From: Vibrio ziniensis
GTDB taxonomy: Bacteria > Pseudomonadota > Gammaproteobacteria > Enterobacterales > Vibrionaceae
DNA length: 64,000 nucleotides
Direction of reading: 5' to 3'
Assembly: GCF_011064285.1 (NCBI RefSeq)
Contig: NZ_CP049331.1
Coordinates: forward strand, 2,418,001 to 2,482,000
A model generated the notes under the pieces. The model saw only the letters and a program-made list of their open reading frames with translations, had not been told where the DNA came from and made no database searches. Of the stretch, positions 48,783 to 58,521 are shown piece by piece (position 1 is the first letter of the stretch; each line of letters begins with the position of its first letter). Made by a program: the position numbers and the translations under genes.

Positions 48783-50336
48783 CTACTTTACACCGATGAA
48801 AGACTCTATTTTTGAGTTGAAATTTTGCACAACATACTGATTTCGACCTCTATCCTTGGCGAGATAGAGTGCTATATCTGCTTGGTGAAACATTTCTTGA
48901 TAACGTTTAATGCTTGGATTTTCTACATGAACGCCACCAATACTGATTGATAAGTAGGGATGATTTTTAATTGGAGCACAAGGATGGGGAATTCTTAAAT
49001 GTGCGACCGCATCTTTTATTTTTTGGGCATACATTTCAATGTTAAGTGGAATATCACTAGCAAATACAACGCAGAATTCCTCACCACCAAAACGAGCCAC
49101 AACTTTGTCACCATTGTACTCAACACAATCGAGAGCTTTAGCAACTTGCTTTAATACATTATCACCATCCAGATGGCTCAAGTTGTCGTTGTATAATTTG
49201 AAATAATCGATATCAACTAAAAATAAAGCTAAATATTTGAAATGATATTCTTCAATAAAACTAACGAGCTGCCGCTCTAAATGACGGCGATTAGAAATTT
49301 CAGTTAATGAATCATGCTCCGACTGCCAACGTAAACTTTCGTGGCTTTGCTCTAGATCTATCATGATTCTATTGATAGTACGCGCAAACTTCTTCATTTC
49401 CTTAGAAATAAAAGAAGATTCATCCGGCATTTTTCCACCATGCAATTGGAATTTTTCCAATACTCGTATTGCGTTTGTTACGGGCTTAACAAGACTCTGC
49501 ACCAACAGTAAATTGATGAAATAAAACATAATAGAAAAAGCTAAAAGAGCATAGACCTCCTCCCAAACGATGAAACTAGGTAACTTAACTCTATGAAAAA
49601 CCTTAATAACAACGCTGGAATTACCACTGTAATCAACTTCTAACACATATGAAATATTTGTAACTGGCTTTATCTCTATTTCACGACCACTCTCAACCAA
49701 TATTTCCACATGAATGCCCGTCGCCTTTTGGATCATATCTTCAAATTGACGAGATAATCTTTTAAAGAAAATTAAGTAACCTTTATCGCACTGGTCTGCA
49801 TCACTGGTGCAAACTCGGGTTGTAGCTACTAAATATGGGGAATTATTAATAACAATAAAACGAACAACTGCCTTTACAACATCGACACTTTGCTGCTCAG
49901 CTTCAGCCAAAATAGTTTGAAAATAAGGTGAGTAAGTATCGGAATCAATCAGCGCATTGTTTTCAACATCAAGCTCTTTCCCCCACACTAACTCTTTATT
50001 TGGATTGAATATAAAAAAGCCATCAATGACCTGAGAAGTAAGAGCGTGAAGACCAACGCTGTTATCAATGAACTCTTGCGTTGGATAACGAATAAAATTC
50101 GCCATATCGTTCCAAGCTGCGTAATCAACCATTGAGTCACCCATTTTTTCCTGAGTAATATCAATAACGGTTTCAACTCGGGTGACTTCTTCTTGTTGTA
50201 ATTCTAAAGACTGCGAAATATGACGATCATACGTCCACAAATACTTAAATACGAGATAGCAAGTAACGAAACACACAACAACTATCATCGCGGTTATTGC
50301 ACTTATCCAACGCACACTAATATTGTTAAATATCAT
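48783..50336 (-). CDS. Membrane diguanylate cyclase with CHASE4-like sensor
   Basis: This 517-residue membrane protein probably makes cyclic di-GMP. Membrane segments lie at about residues 8-30 and 260-282. The periplasmic region between them includes MVDYAAWNDMANFI, a pattern of CHASE4 sensor domains. A linker of about 60 residues follows. The GGDEF domain has DSLTEISNRRHLERQL and an intact active site, GGEEF at 417-421. The RxxD inhibition site is absent before it. It stands alone; the ligand is unknown. Confidence 0.88.
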   Translation of the reverse strand: MIFNNISVRWISAITAMIVVVCFVTCYLVFKYLWTYDRHISQSLELQQEEVTRVETVIDITQEKMGDSMVDYAAWNDMANFIRYPTQEFIDNSVGLHALTSQVIDGFFIFNPNKELVWGKELDVENNALIDSDTYSPYFQTILAEAEQQSVDVVKAVVRFIVINNSPYLVATTRVCTSDADQCDKGYLIFFKRLSRQFEDMIQKATGIHVEILVESGREIEIKPVTNISYVLEVDYSGNSSVVIKVFHRVKLPSFIVWEEVYALLAFSIMFYFINLLLVQSLVKPVTNAIRVLEKFQLHGGKMPDESSFISKEMKKFARTINRIMIDLEQSHESLRWQSEHDSLTEISNRRHLERQLVSFIEEYHFKYLALFLVDIDYFKLYNDNLSHLDGDNVLKQVAKALDCVEYNGDKVVARFGGEEFCVVFASDIPLNIEMYAQKIKDAVAHLRIPHPCAPIKNHPYLSISIGGVHVENPSIKRYQEMFHQADIALYLAKDRGRNQYVVQNFNSKIESFIGVK

Positions 50337-50357
50337 CTCACCTTCAAAACACGCTAA

Positions 50358-50386
50358 AGAAAAAGGAGCGCTTTATGCGCTCCTTT
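50358..50386 (-). terminator. yggN terminator
   Basis: AAAGGAGCGC-ataaa-GCGCTCCTTT is followed on the minus strand by TT and CTTT. It lies between yggN and the CHASE4-GGDEF gene. Confidence 0.85.
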
Positions 50387-50389
50387 AGT

Positions 50390-51133
50390 TTAGATCGTAA
50401 ACACTTGGTAGTTCTTTAGTTCAGGTATCTTTTTGTGCAATTCTTGCTCTTGCTCAACAATATCATCGAGGGATTCACACAATTCTTTGCCTTCTTTTTC
50501 CACGTTTGCCTGATGCTCTTTCAGACGAGCTTCAAACTTAGCGGTAAGCTCACTCATGGTATTGCCCAACTCTGTCAAGTTAATACCCCCATCCTGCTTC
50601 ATCTTTTCAGACACAGCATCAAAGGCACTTGAGAAAAACTCCTGACTAAACAGTGCTTTTGCTTTCTCAAAATCTTGCTCCCACTGTTGAGTCATCGATT
50701 CAAAAGTATTGGCTGGCAATACAAAATCTTCACCTTGATAATAACGGCTTTCTATATCTGCAAAAAACGTTTTCATCGATTGCTTAACATCTTCAAATGC
50801 ATTTGGAGAATTAATACTTGCGGCAACGTCATCCAATAGGTCATTAGCAACATCCATCCCCTTATGTGCTAATTCCTTAGCGCGGGGAACCGCTGAACTT
50901 ACACTTTCTCGGTAAGATTGGATGGCTTGTTGTTGAGAACTGTCTAACTCAATTTGTTCACCATGCAGATAGAGACGATTTCCCTCATCCATCACTGCGG
51001 TATCACCGTTAGTTGTGTGAATTTCAACACTTGAACCATTAAGATGAACTTCATTTTGTACATCGACTTTACACTGAGCTGCCCAAACAGATGAGCTACA
51101 CAACAATGAAGTGAGTAAAATTGTTTTTTTCAT
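50390..51133 (-). CDS. yggN: DUF2884 family protein YggN
   Basis: This 247-residue exported protein has a signal peptide ending near SSVWAAQ. After a short region with CKVDVQNEVHLNGSSVEIH, most of it is charged and probably helical, with a coiled-coil-like C terminus rich in Glu and Lys. It resembles E. coli YggN, of unknown function. It is monocistronic with a strong terminator. Apart from the signal peptide, no residues point to an activity. Confidence 0.8.
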   Translation of the reverse strand: MKKTILLTSLLCSSSVWAAQCKVDVQNEVHLNGSSVEIHTTNGDTAVMDEGNRLYLHGEQIELDSSQQQAIQSYRESVSSAVPRAKELAHKGMDVANDLLDDVAASINSPNAFEDVKQSMKTFFADIESRYYQGEDFVLPANTFESMTQQWEQDFEKAKALFSQEFFSSAFDAVSEKMKQDGGINLTELGNTMSELTAKFEARLKEHQANVEKEGKELCESLDDIVEQEQELHKKIPELKNYQVFTI

Positions 51134-51306
51134 AGACGTCTCTATATAAAATTTTGTTCAACAATATCGGATATTGCTCGCTAATACGTTAACGCAATGT
51201 TAGTTATTTTAATCTATTAGTACATGGACGCAGAGATATAAAAGTGAGCATTACTCCACACCTAATTTGCTTTGAAGCCTGTTTGCCATCGCCTACACGG
51301 CAAAAC

Positions 51307-52374
51307 TTAAAAGAAACTCAGTTGCTTCGATTGTTCTTCAGGTTTTAACATCACCGATAACCCAAGTAAGCGAATCTCCCTTCCCTTCTGTCGTTTGAGA
51401 ACGTCACTGAGCAGCTGTTTAAAATCATTCAGTTCTAATTGAGGATGAATATGTTCAATAGTGGTGAGCTGGAAGTCGGCAAACTTAACCTTTATTCCCT
51501 GCTTGATGATCGATCTATCTGGGCTCGCTTTGGTTAACCTCATATCAAGTTCAGGAAACAGTTTGTCCTCGATAACCTGCCAGCACTCTTCATAAGTTGA
51601 GATGTTGTGGCTAAAGGTACGTTCTACGCCAACAGATTTTCGTTCTCTCTCAACAATCACTTCTCGATTATCTATACCGTGGCTTTTTTTCCACAACGAG
51701 GCCCCTAGGCGTCCAAACTGTCTCAATAACTCACGATAATCGCTGTTTTTGATATCTTCGCAAAGATAAAACCCCGCCCGGTGAAGCTTTTCCAAACTCA
51801 CTTTGCCAACACCGGGAATTTTTTCTAATGGTAGTTTATCTACTGTTGTTTGTACTTCTTCCGGAGTGATAACGAACTGCCCATTAGGCTTGTTGATATC
51901 CGAGGCGACTTTCGCCAAAAACTTCAACGGAGCCACTCCTGCTGACGCAGTGAGTTCAAGCTCATTCCAAATATCTTTGCGAATGGCTTGGGCTATCAAG
52001 GTCGCACTACCTTGGCAAATATCCACATTGGTAACATCGAGAAAAGCTTCGTCTAAAGACAAGGGTTCAATGATTGAAGTATAGCGCTGAAAAATAGTGT
52101 GGATTTTACGCGATACCTCCTTATATACAGACATTCTTCCAGGAACAACCAATAGCTGGGGACATAGTTTCAGAGCCTGAGCGGTAGGCATAGCCGAGCG
52201 CACACCATACTTGCGAGCTTCATAGTTACAAGTGCTCAGAACACCTCTTTGCTTTTCATTACCACCAACAGCTAACGGCCTGCCACGATAATTGGGGTTA
52301 TCACGCATCTCTACAGCTGCATAAAAACAATCCATATCAATATGAATAATTTTTCTTGTCGATTGTTGTTCCAC
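51307..52374 (-). CDS. dinB: DNA polymerase IV
   Basis: This Y-family translesion polymerase has 355 residues. The catalytic acidic residues are in IHIDMDCFYAAVEMRD and LSLDEAFLDVT. The little-finger domain has VGVERTFSHNIS. The C terminus KQLSFF fits a beta-clamp-binding motif. A perfect LexA box lies 16 bp upstream of the start codon, so it should be SOS-induced. The gaps on both sides show no other gene. Confidence 0.97.
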   Translation of the reverse strand: MEQQSTRKIIHIDMDCFYAAVEMRDNPNYRGRPLAVGGNEKQRGVLSTCNYEARKYGVRSAMPTAQALKLCPQLLVVPGRMSVYKEVSRKIHTIFQRYTSIIEPLSLDEAFLDVTNVDICQGSATLIAQAIRKDIWNELELTASAGVAPLKFLAKVASDINKPNGQFVITPEEVQTTVDKLPLEKIPGVGKVSLEKLHRAGFYLCEDIKNSDYRELLRQFGRLGASLWKKSHGIDNREVIVERERKSVGVERTFSHNISTYEECWQVIEDKLFPELDMRLTKASPDRSIIKQGIKVKFADFQLTTIEHIHPQLELNDFKQLLSDVLKRQKGREIRLLGLSVMLKPEEQSKQLSFF

Positions 52375-52389
52375 ATATCACCAATATAA

Positions 52390-52405
52390 CTGTATATAAA
52401 CACAG
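52390..52405 (-). promoter_or_regulatory. LexA box of dinB
   Basis: CTGT-ATATAAAC-ACAG fits the SOS box CTGT-N8-ACAG exactly. It lies just upstream of dinB. Confidence 0.85.
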
Positions 52406-52572
52406 TCATTGTAGAAGCTTTTCTACTAAAACGAAAACATCTTTCTTACAGTGACTAAATACCGAAACAGTCTGTCACTTAATCATCTTATTCCTACATC
52501 TGATAAATCAGTTCTAATGTATAAAAGGCACCCTTATCACTCGGCATCGTACTCAATCAAGGTAAAGCTATC

Positions 52573-53796
52573 GTGAATCGTTCAAGCAATTCTGTACTCG
52601 TTATAGATGGAAGTCGTATTTTTCGTAATTACCTTAGCACTCATCTATCTGCTCTAGGCTTTAAAGTCTTTGTGTGCCAGGACTTAGCAGAAACTAAGCA
52701 AACGCTTGAAGTACGAACTGACTTTGTTTTTGTAGTCTCTTGCTACCATCTCCTTGATGCTGAAGATGGTGAAGTGATCGATCTGCTGTTAGAAAATAAT
52801 CTCAAGGTCGTTGTACTAACGGCTAAATTTGAGCAGGAAACTCGTCAGGAGTTTCTTAAGAAAGGAGTGCTTGATTACATTCTAAAAGATAGCCTCAGCT
52901 CAGTTCAGTACGTAATTCCATTTGCAAAACGGATTAAAAACAACCAATTCCATCATGCATTAGTGGTAGACGACAGTGCTATGATGCGTCGAACTATATG
53001 TCAGCTTCTTGAATCACAGTACATTCGTACGATTCAAGCTTGTAATGGTGAAGAGGCGCTGCAACAACTGACCAATAATCCGCATATCAGCCTTATTATT
53101 AGTGACAACTACATGCCTGAGATGACAGGGCTTGAAATGATACGTGAAATCAGACGTCATTCTATTCACGATGATATTTCTATTCTTGGTTTATCAGGTT
53201 CGGATGATAAAACCATGACCGCGCAGTATCTAAAGGCGGGGGCCAATGATTTTTTACATAAACCGTTTAATCAAGAAGAACTGTTTTGCCGTGTAAACCA
53301 ACTGCTTAATATGCAGGAAGCAACCAAAGAGCTATTTAAACTTGCGAACCAAGATGCTTTAACTGGTTTATGGAACCGACGTTACCTGTTCGATACCATA
53401 GGTAAAAATGTTGCAGACCGCTGCATTGCAATGCTTGATATCGATTTCTTCAAAAAGGTTAATGATAACTACGGCCATGATGGCGGTGACGCAGCGTTGA
53501 CTCATATTTCAGGTATGCTCAAAGCTTTTTTTGGCGACCAGATTGTTGCTCGATTTGGAGGTGAAGAATTCTGTATCCACTATCGTGGCGAATTCGAAAA
53601 ATTCTGTAAGCAACTTGAGCGTATGCGTCGTTGTATCGAAGCAGATCATGTTGAGCATCAAGGGCAAGTTATTAAATACACTATCAGTATTGGCGCTACA
53701 TCGATGGAAGGGACACTTGGAGAACAGATAAAAGTTGCTGATATGCGCTTGTACAAGGCGAAAGAAAGCGGCCGGAATCAGCTCATCAATTCCTAA
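52573..53796 (+). CDS. Response regulator with two receiver domains and a GGDEF domain
   Basis: This 407-residue cytosolic protein probably makes cyclic di-GMP. The first receiver domain (about 6-120) has Ser56-Cys57 where the phosphorylated Asp should be, so it is a pseudo-receiver. The second (about 125-245) is intact, with ALVVDDSAMMRRTI and Asp178 in LIISDNYMPEMTG. The GGDEF domain has LTGLWNRRYLFDTI and GGEEF at 329-333, without an RxxD inhibition site. No partner kinase gene is adjacent. Confidence 0.9.
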   Translation: MNRSSNSVLVIDGSRIFRNYLSTHLSALGFKVFVCQDLAETKQTLEVRTDFVFVVSCYHLLDAEDGEVIDLLLENNLKVVVLTAKFEQETRQEFLKKGVLDYILKDSLSSVQYVIPFAKRIKNNQFHHALVVDDSAMMRRTICQLLESQYIRTIQACNGEEALQQLTNNPHISLIISDNYMPEMTGLEMIREIRRHSIHDDISILGLSGSDDKTMTAQYLKAGANDFLHKPFNQEELFCRVNQLLNMQEATKELFKLANQDALTGLWNRRYLFDTIGKNVADRCIAMLDIDFFKKVNDNYGHDGGDAALTHISGMLKAFFGDQIVARFGGEEFCIHYRGEFEKFCKQLERMRRCIEADHVEHQGQVIKYTISIGATSMEGTLGEQIKVADMRLYKAKESGRNQLINS

Positions 53797-53810
53797 ACAG
53801 TTTAAAAAGA

Positions 53811-53843
53811 AAAGGGTTCTATCAAATGATAGAACCCTTTTTT
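53811..53843. terminator. Terminator after the double-receiver GGDEF gene
   Basis: AAAGGGTTCTATC-aaat-GATAGAACCCTTT with flanking T and A runs is strong and usable in both directions. It serves the GGDEF gene and the convergent nqrM transcript. Confidence 0.9.
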
Positions 53844-53858
53844 GTAGCATTTCAAAAC

Positions 53859-54092
53859 TTATGCAATACGGTCTTTTTCCCAAGCAGCGAGCTTCTCAGC
53901 TCTTACCGCTTCGCGAGCTTCGCGCTTTTTACGTGCATCGCATGGTTCTGGACAGTTACACACTTTCTCAATGCCCACAGCACCTAAGCCGCCGCAGCTG
54001 CCTTTCACAACTTTCTTCTGGAAAATATAACCAACAGCCATCGCTGTAATTACTGCCAGAAAAACGCCAAAAGTAATCAGAAACGTACTCAT
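53859..54092 (-). CDS. nqrM: Na+-NQR maturation protein NqrM
   Basis: This 77-residue protein has one N-terminal membrane segment (LITFGVFLAVITAMAVGYIF) and a cysteine cluster, GSCGG followed by VCNCPEPCDARKK. NqrM (formerly DUF539) is needed to build the iron centre in the NqrD/NqrE membrane pair. It lies 18 bp after apbE at the end of the nqr region, the usual arrangement. Confidence 0.92.
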   Translation of the reverse strand: MSTFLITFGVFLAVITAMAVGYIFQKKVVKGSCGGLGAVGIEKVCNCPEPCDARKKREAREAVRAEKLAAWEKDRIA

Positions 54093-54110
54093 AATGACAA
54101 ACTCACTTCG

Positions 54111-55118
54111 TTATTTGCGGTTTAAGAATGGTTTGAATGCGCTCGAAGAAACCTCTTCAAAACCGTCATCCGTTTTCACAATCATAAACACAGGAATGTT
54201 GTTTTGCTCTGCGATCTCAATACCTTTCACTTCGCCTAGCACCATTAACCCTGTAGCAAGACCATCCGCTGTCATACAAGATTTATCTAATACCGTCACC
54301 GAAACAACACGGTTATTGATTGGGCGTCCTGTTTGAGGGTCGATAATGTGTGAATAACGCACACCATCACGCTCAAAATAGTTACGGTAGTCTCCTGATG
54401 TCGCAATCGCGTAGTCGCCCGGCTCTATGATTTCTTGAATCGTACGTTCATCAACGGTTGGCTTCTCTACTGCGATACGCCAGCCAACACCTTCACGATT
54501 TACGCCTTTAAGACGGATTTCTCCACCTACTTCAACCATGTAGTTATTGATGCCTTGAGACTCGATATAGTCAGCAACCACATCAACACCCCAACCTTTT
54601 GCAATGGTAGAAAGGTCAACATACAAGTGAGGTAGGTCTTTACTTAGCATGTTACCTTCAACGCTAAGATGCTCAATACCTATGTTCGCTTTGCGCTCTG
54701 CCAACTCTTCATCAGTAGGAACCACTTCAGGGCGCGCTTCTGGGCCAAACCCCCAAAGGTTAACCAATGGACCTACAGTGACATCTAAAGCACCTAAAGT
54801 CACACCGTTCAAACGAATCGCTTCACGAACGACAGTTGCCGTCTGAGGTGATACTTCAACCGGAGTGGTATCTTGGAACTGATTAAAACGGCTAAGCTCT
54901 GACGTTTTGCGATATGTTGACATCTGGTCGTTTACTTCTTCAAGTAACCGATCGATCTCTTTATGCAAATCATCAGATGATGGAATGCCATCTTGCTGGA
55001 GATACTTAATGTTGTACGTAGTGCCCATCGTTGGGCCACTTAAATGCACTTGCTCGACCGGTTTTTCACAACCAGCTAAAAGCAATAAAGAAGCTAATGC
55101 AACAAGCCAAGTTTTCAC
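54111..55118 (-). CDS. apbE: FAD:protein FMN transferase ApbE
   Basis: It attaches FMN covalently to threonines of NqrB and NqrC. It has 335 residues with a lipoprotein signal (LLLLAGCEKP), so it is probably anchored facing the periplasm. Family motifs are GPTMGTTYNIKY, YVDLSTIAKGWGVDVVADYI, VEVGGEIRLKG, YSHIIDPQTGRP and SCMTADGLATGLMVLG. It follows nqrF, with a terminator between. Confidence 0.96.
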   Translation of the reverse strand: MKTWLVALASLLLLAGCEKPVEQVHLSGPTMGTTYNIKYLQQDGIPSSDDLHKEIDRLLEEVNDQMSTYRKTSELSRFNQFQDTTPVEVSPQTATVVREAIRLNGVTLGALDVTVGPLVNLWGFGPEARPEVVPTDEELAERKANIGIEHLSVEGNMLSKDLPHLYVDLSTIAKGWGVDVVADYIESQGINNYMVEVGGEIRLKGVNREGVGWRIAVEKPTVDERTIQEIIEPGDYAIATSGDYRNYFERDGVRYSHIIDPQTGRPINNRVVSVTVLDKSCMTADGLATGLMVLGEVKGIEIAEQNNIPVFMIVKTDDGFEEVSSSAFKPFLNRK

Positions 55119-55204
55119 TTGTTTACTCCTATTGAGGTAAGTAGATATAGAGAATCCATGTGTATATCACACATAAACCTTACGAGATTCTCTATACAAA
55201 CTTG

Positions 55205-55238
55205 AAAAAATTATGGCTGACTCATTTGAGTCAGCCAT
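55205..55238 (-). terminator. nqr operon terminator
   Basis: ATGGCTGACTC and GAGTCAGCCAT form an 11-bp stem with a four-base loop, followed on the minus strand by AA and TTTTTT. It lies about 20 bases after nqrF. apbE-nqrM may be expressed by read-through or from its own promoter. Confidence 0.85.
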
Positions 55239-55260
55239 TTAATCAGACACTTAACGGGGA

Positions 55261-56484
55261 TTAACCACCGAAGTCATCCAACAAGATGTTTTCATCTTCT
55301 ACACCAAGGTCTTTCAGCATGCCAATAACAGCTGCGTTCATCATCGGTGGGCCACACATGTAGTATTCACAATCTTCAGGAGCTTCGTGATCCTTCAGAT
55401 AGTTTTCGTACAGTACGTTGTGGATGAAACCAGTGTAACCATCCCAGTTATCTTCTGGTTGCGGATCTGATAGCGCACAATGCCATACAAAGTTGTCATT
55501 TTCAGCCGCTAGGCCGTCAAAATCTTCTACGTAGAACATTTCACGTTTAGAACGCGCACCATACCAGTAAGACATCTTACGCTTAGATTTCAGACGTTTT
55601 AGCTGATCGAAGATATGTGAACGCATTGGAGCCATACCAGCACCACCGCCTACAAACACCATTTCAGCATCAGTATCTTTCGCGAAGAACTCACCAAATG
55701 GACCAGAAATAGTACATTTATCACCCGCTTTTAGAGACCAGATGTACGAAGACATTTGACCTGGTGGTACATTCGGGTTGTTTGGTGGCGGAGTCGCAAT
55801 ACGTACGTTAAGCATGATAATGCCGAACTCTTCTGGGTAGTTAGCCATAGAGTACGCACGAATGATGTCTTCATTTACCTTAGACTCGTAGCGGAACAGG
55901 TTGAACTTGTCCCAGTCGCCACGGTACTTTTCAGGTACATCGTAATCCGCATATTTTACATGGTGAGCAGGTGCTTCAATCTGGATGTAACCACCAGCAC
56001 GGAAAGGTACTGATTCGCCATCTGGAATTTGTAGCTTAAGCTCTTTAATGAATGTCGCTTTGTTATCGTTAGAGATAACTGTACATTCCCACTTCTTAAC
56101 ACCGAAGATCTCTTCTGGAAGTTCGATCTCCATGTCCGTTTTCACGGCAACCTGACACGCTAAACGCTCGCCTTCACGAGCTTCACCTTTAGTAATGTGG
56201 TCAAGCTCAGTCGGTAGAATGTCACCACCGCCAGATTTAATTTTTACGCGACACTGACCACATGAGCCACCGCCACCACATGCCGATGATACGAAAACGC
56301 CAGAACTCGCCAATGCGCCAAGAAGTTTGCCGCCTGGAGAAGTAACGATCGATTTGTCTGCATCGCCATTGATTGAGATTGTAATGTCACCTGTTGGTAC
56401 TAGCTTAGATTTAGCGAAAAGAATCACTAGAACTAGCGCTAGAACAATCAGAGTAAACATCACTACACCAAGAATAATGTCCAT
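55261..56484 (-). CDS. nqrF: Na+-NQR subunit F (NADH dehydrogenase, FAD/2Fe-2S)
   Basis: It is the electron entry subunit, which oxidises NADH. It has 407 residues, with an N-terminal membrane helix. A ferredoxin domain has the 2Fe-2S cysteines in [15 protein letters not shown] and ERLACQV. The FAD domain has [13 protein letters not shown], and the NADH domain has [19 protein letters not shown] and [12 protein letters not shown]. It is the last of the six nqr genes. Confidence 0.98.
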   Translation of the reverse strand: MDIILGVVMFTLIVLALVLVILFAKSKLVPTGDITISINGDADKSIVTSPGGKLLGALASSGVFVSSACGGGGSCGQCRVKIKSGGGDILPTELDHITKGEAREGERLACQVAVKTDMEIELPEEIFGVKKWECTVISNDNKATFIKELKLQIPDGESVPFRAGGYIQIEAPAHHVKYADYDVPEKYRGDWDKFNLFRYESKVNEDIIRAYSMANYPEEFGIIMLNVRIATPPPNNPNVPPGQMSSYIWSLKAGDKCTISGPFGEFFAKDTDAEMVFVGGGAGMAPMRSHIFDQLKRLKSKRKMSYWYGARSKREMFYVEDFDGLAAENDNFVWHCALSDPQPEDNWDGYTGFIHNVLYENYLKDHEAPEDCEYYMCGPPMMNAAVIGMLKDLGVEDENILLDDFGG

Positions 56485-56517
56485 TGACTATTCCTTAATT
56501 GTTGCGGTTTACCCGTC

Positions 56518-57114
56518 TTACAGTTGAACACCAGAGAATGACATAAAGCCAAGCGCCATTAGACCAGCAGTGATAAAGGTAATACCTAGACCACGAAGAC
56601 CTGGAGGCACATCTGAATACTTCATTTTCTCACGGATACCTGCAAGAGCGACGATAGCTAGCATCCAGCCCAAACCTGAACCGAAACCGTATACTACAGA
56701 CTCTCCGAAGTTGTAATCACGCTGAACCATGAAAGATACACCACCAAAGATTGCACAGTTAACTGTGATCAGTGGTAGGAAGATACCTAACGCGTTGTAC
56801 AGAGGTGGGAAGAAACGGTCTAAGATCATTTCTAGAATCTGTACTAATGCAGCGATTACACCGATAAAGGTAATGAAGTTAAGGAAACTTAAATCCACAC
56901 CTTCAGCAAGCGCATCTGGTTTAAGAACGAGGTTGTAAACTAGGTTGTTCACAGGAACAGAAATGGTTAATACCACTGTTACCGCAATACCTAGACCAAA
57001 TGATGTCTTAACTTTCTTCGATACCGCCAAGAAGGTACACATACCCAAGAAGAAAGACAGTGCCATGTTCTCGATGAAAATCGATTTCACCAGCAAACTA
57101 ATATAATGTTCCAT
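56518..57114 (-). CDS. nqrE: Na+-NQR subunit E
   Basis: It is a six-helix membrane subunit. It has 198 residues, including the conserved [20 protein letters not shown] with a cysteine that ligates iron at the NqrD/NqrE interface. [20 protein letters not shown] is typical. It lies seven bases after nqrD. Confidence 0.97.
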   Translation of the reverse strand: MEHYISLLVKSIFIENMALSFFLGMCTFLAVSKKVKTSFGLGIAVTVVLTISVPVNNLVYNLVLKPDALAEGVDLSFLNFITFIGVIAALVQILEMILDRFFPPLYNALGIFLPLITVNCAIFGGVSFMVQRDYNFGESVVYGFGSGLGWMLAIVALAGIREKMKYSDVPPGLRGLGITFITAGLMALGFMSFSGVQL

Positions 57115-57121
57115 GACAACC

Positions 57122-57754
57122 TTACTCCTTCGCTTCTACTTGTTCAGGCTTGAAGGTACGAATCGCCCAAATCATAAATCCGATCAGGAAGAACGCAGAA
57201 GGTGCTAATAGCATCAAACCGTTTGGCTGGTACCAACCGCCGTCTTTAATAAGAGGCAGTACTTCCATACCAAATAGCTTGCCAGAACCTAGAAGCTCAC
57301 GGAAGAAACCAACACTGATAAGCACGAAACCGTAACCTAGACCGTTACCAATACCATCAATGAAAGACGGAATTGGTGCAGATTTCATTGCAAATGCTTC
57401 TGCACGACCCATTACGATACAGTTCGTAATGATAAGGCCTACGAATACTGAAAGTTGTTTAGAGATATCGTATAAATACGCTTTCAGTATTTGGTCTACC
57501 ACGATTACCAAAGATGCGATAACGGCCATCTGAACGATGATACGTACGCTGCTTGGAATGTGGTTACGGATTAACGAAACGAAGAAGTTCGACAATGCAG
57601 TTACAAACGTTACTGCAAGAGTCATAACGAAAGCCGTCTCTAGTTTGGTAGTCACTGCTAGAGCAGAACATACGCCAAGAACTTGTAGCGCGATTGGGTT
57701 GTTATCCAATACTGGCGCTAGAATGCTCTTTTTAAGATCTTTTGCGCTAGACAT
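57122..57754 (-). CDS. nqrD: Na+-NQR subunit D
   Basis: It is a membrane subunit that shares an inverted fold with NqrE. It has 210 residues. Conserved motifs are [19 protein letters not shown] and [16 protein letters not shown], with the iron-site cysteines. Its start shares one base with the nqrC stop. Confidence 0.97.
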   Translation of the reverse strand: MSSAKDLKKSILAPVLDNNPIALQVLGVCSALAVTTKLETAFVMTLAVTFVTALSNFFVSLIRNHIPSSVRIIVQMAVIASLVIVVDQILKAYLYDISKQLSVFVGLIITNCIVMGRAEAFAMKSAPIPSFIDGIGNGLGYGFVLISVGFFRELLGSGKLFGMEVLPLIKDGGWYQPNGLMLLAPSAFFLIGFMIWAIRTFKPEQVEAKE

Positions 57755-58521
57755 TAGTTAAGACCTCCGTCACGAACTTTTGCTAGGAAAGGACCAAAGC
57801 CCATATCACCTAACCAGAAGTCAAATGTATGTTGAACACCATTACTGGTTAGCGTTGCACCTGAAAGAGCATCAACACCATGCTCAGAACCTTGTGGTGC
57901 GCCACCTTTTACTACTTTAATTGCAGGTTTGTGGTTCTCATCGAACAGTTTCTTACCTACAAATTGAGCACGCCAGTTAGGGTTTTCAACTTCACCACCC
58001 AATCCAGGAGTTTCGCCTTGTTCATAGTAAGTGATGCCAGAAACTGTATTACCGTCAGTTTCAACCGCAATGAATGCGTACATCATAGACCACAGGCCGT
58101 TACCGTGAATTGGTAGGATTACTTTAGACACTTGCTCGCCATCTTTTACAAGATAAACGATACCCGTGTTCGAGCGACGAATAATCTTCGCTACGTCTTG
58201 ATCTGATGAAAGCTTAACTGATGTTGCAGTATTTTTAGCCGCTTTACGCTGATCAAAAGTTGCTGCATTACCGTCAATAAAATCACCAGTATTAAGGTCA
58301 ACTAGACGAGGTTCGATGTACTTAGAGTACAATTCAGGAACCTTACCTTGCTCAGTGATACCAGCTACCTGAACGATTTTGCTTTGCTTATCAAGCACTG
58401 CATTCGCTTTCTGAGCGTCTCGCAGACCAACCGCTGCTGTCGATACGATGATTGAGCACACTAGGCTCAATGCGATAACAACAAACAGCGTTTTCTTAAT
58501 GCTATCGTTATTACTTGCCAT
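57754..58521 (-). CDS. nqrC: Na+-NQR subunit C
   Basis: It carries a covalent FMN. It has 255 residues: one membrane helix near the N terminus, then a periplasmic domain. The FMN is attached by ApbE to Thr223 in [34 protein letters not shown] is conserved. It overlaps nqrB by 11 bases. Confidence 0.97.
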   Translation of the reverse strand: MASNNDSIKKTLFVVIALSLVCSIIVSTAAVGLRDAQKANAVLDKQSKIVQVAGITEQGKVPELYSKYIEPRLVDLNTGDFIDGNAATFDQRKAAKNTATSVKLSSDQDVAKIIRRSNTGIVYLVKDGEQVSKVILPIHGNGLWSMMYAFIAVETDGNTVSGITYYEQGETPGLGGEVENPNWRAQFVGKKLFDENHKPAIKVVKGGAPQGSEHGVDALSGATLTSNGVQHTFDFWLGDMGFGPFLAKVRDGGLN

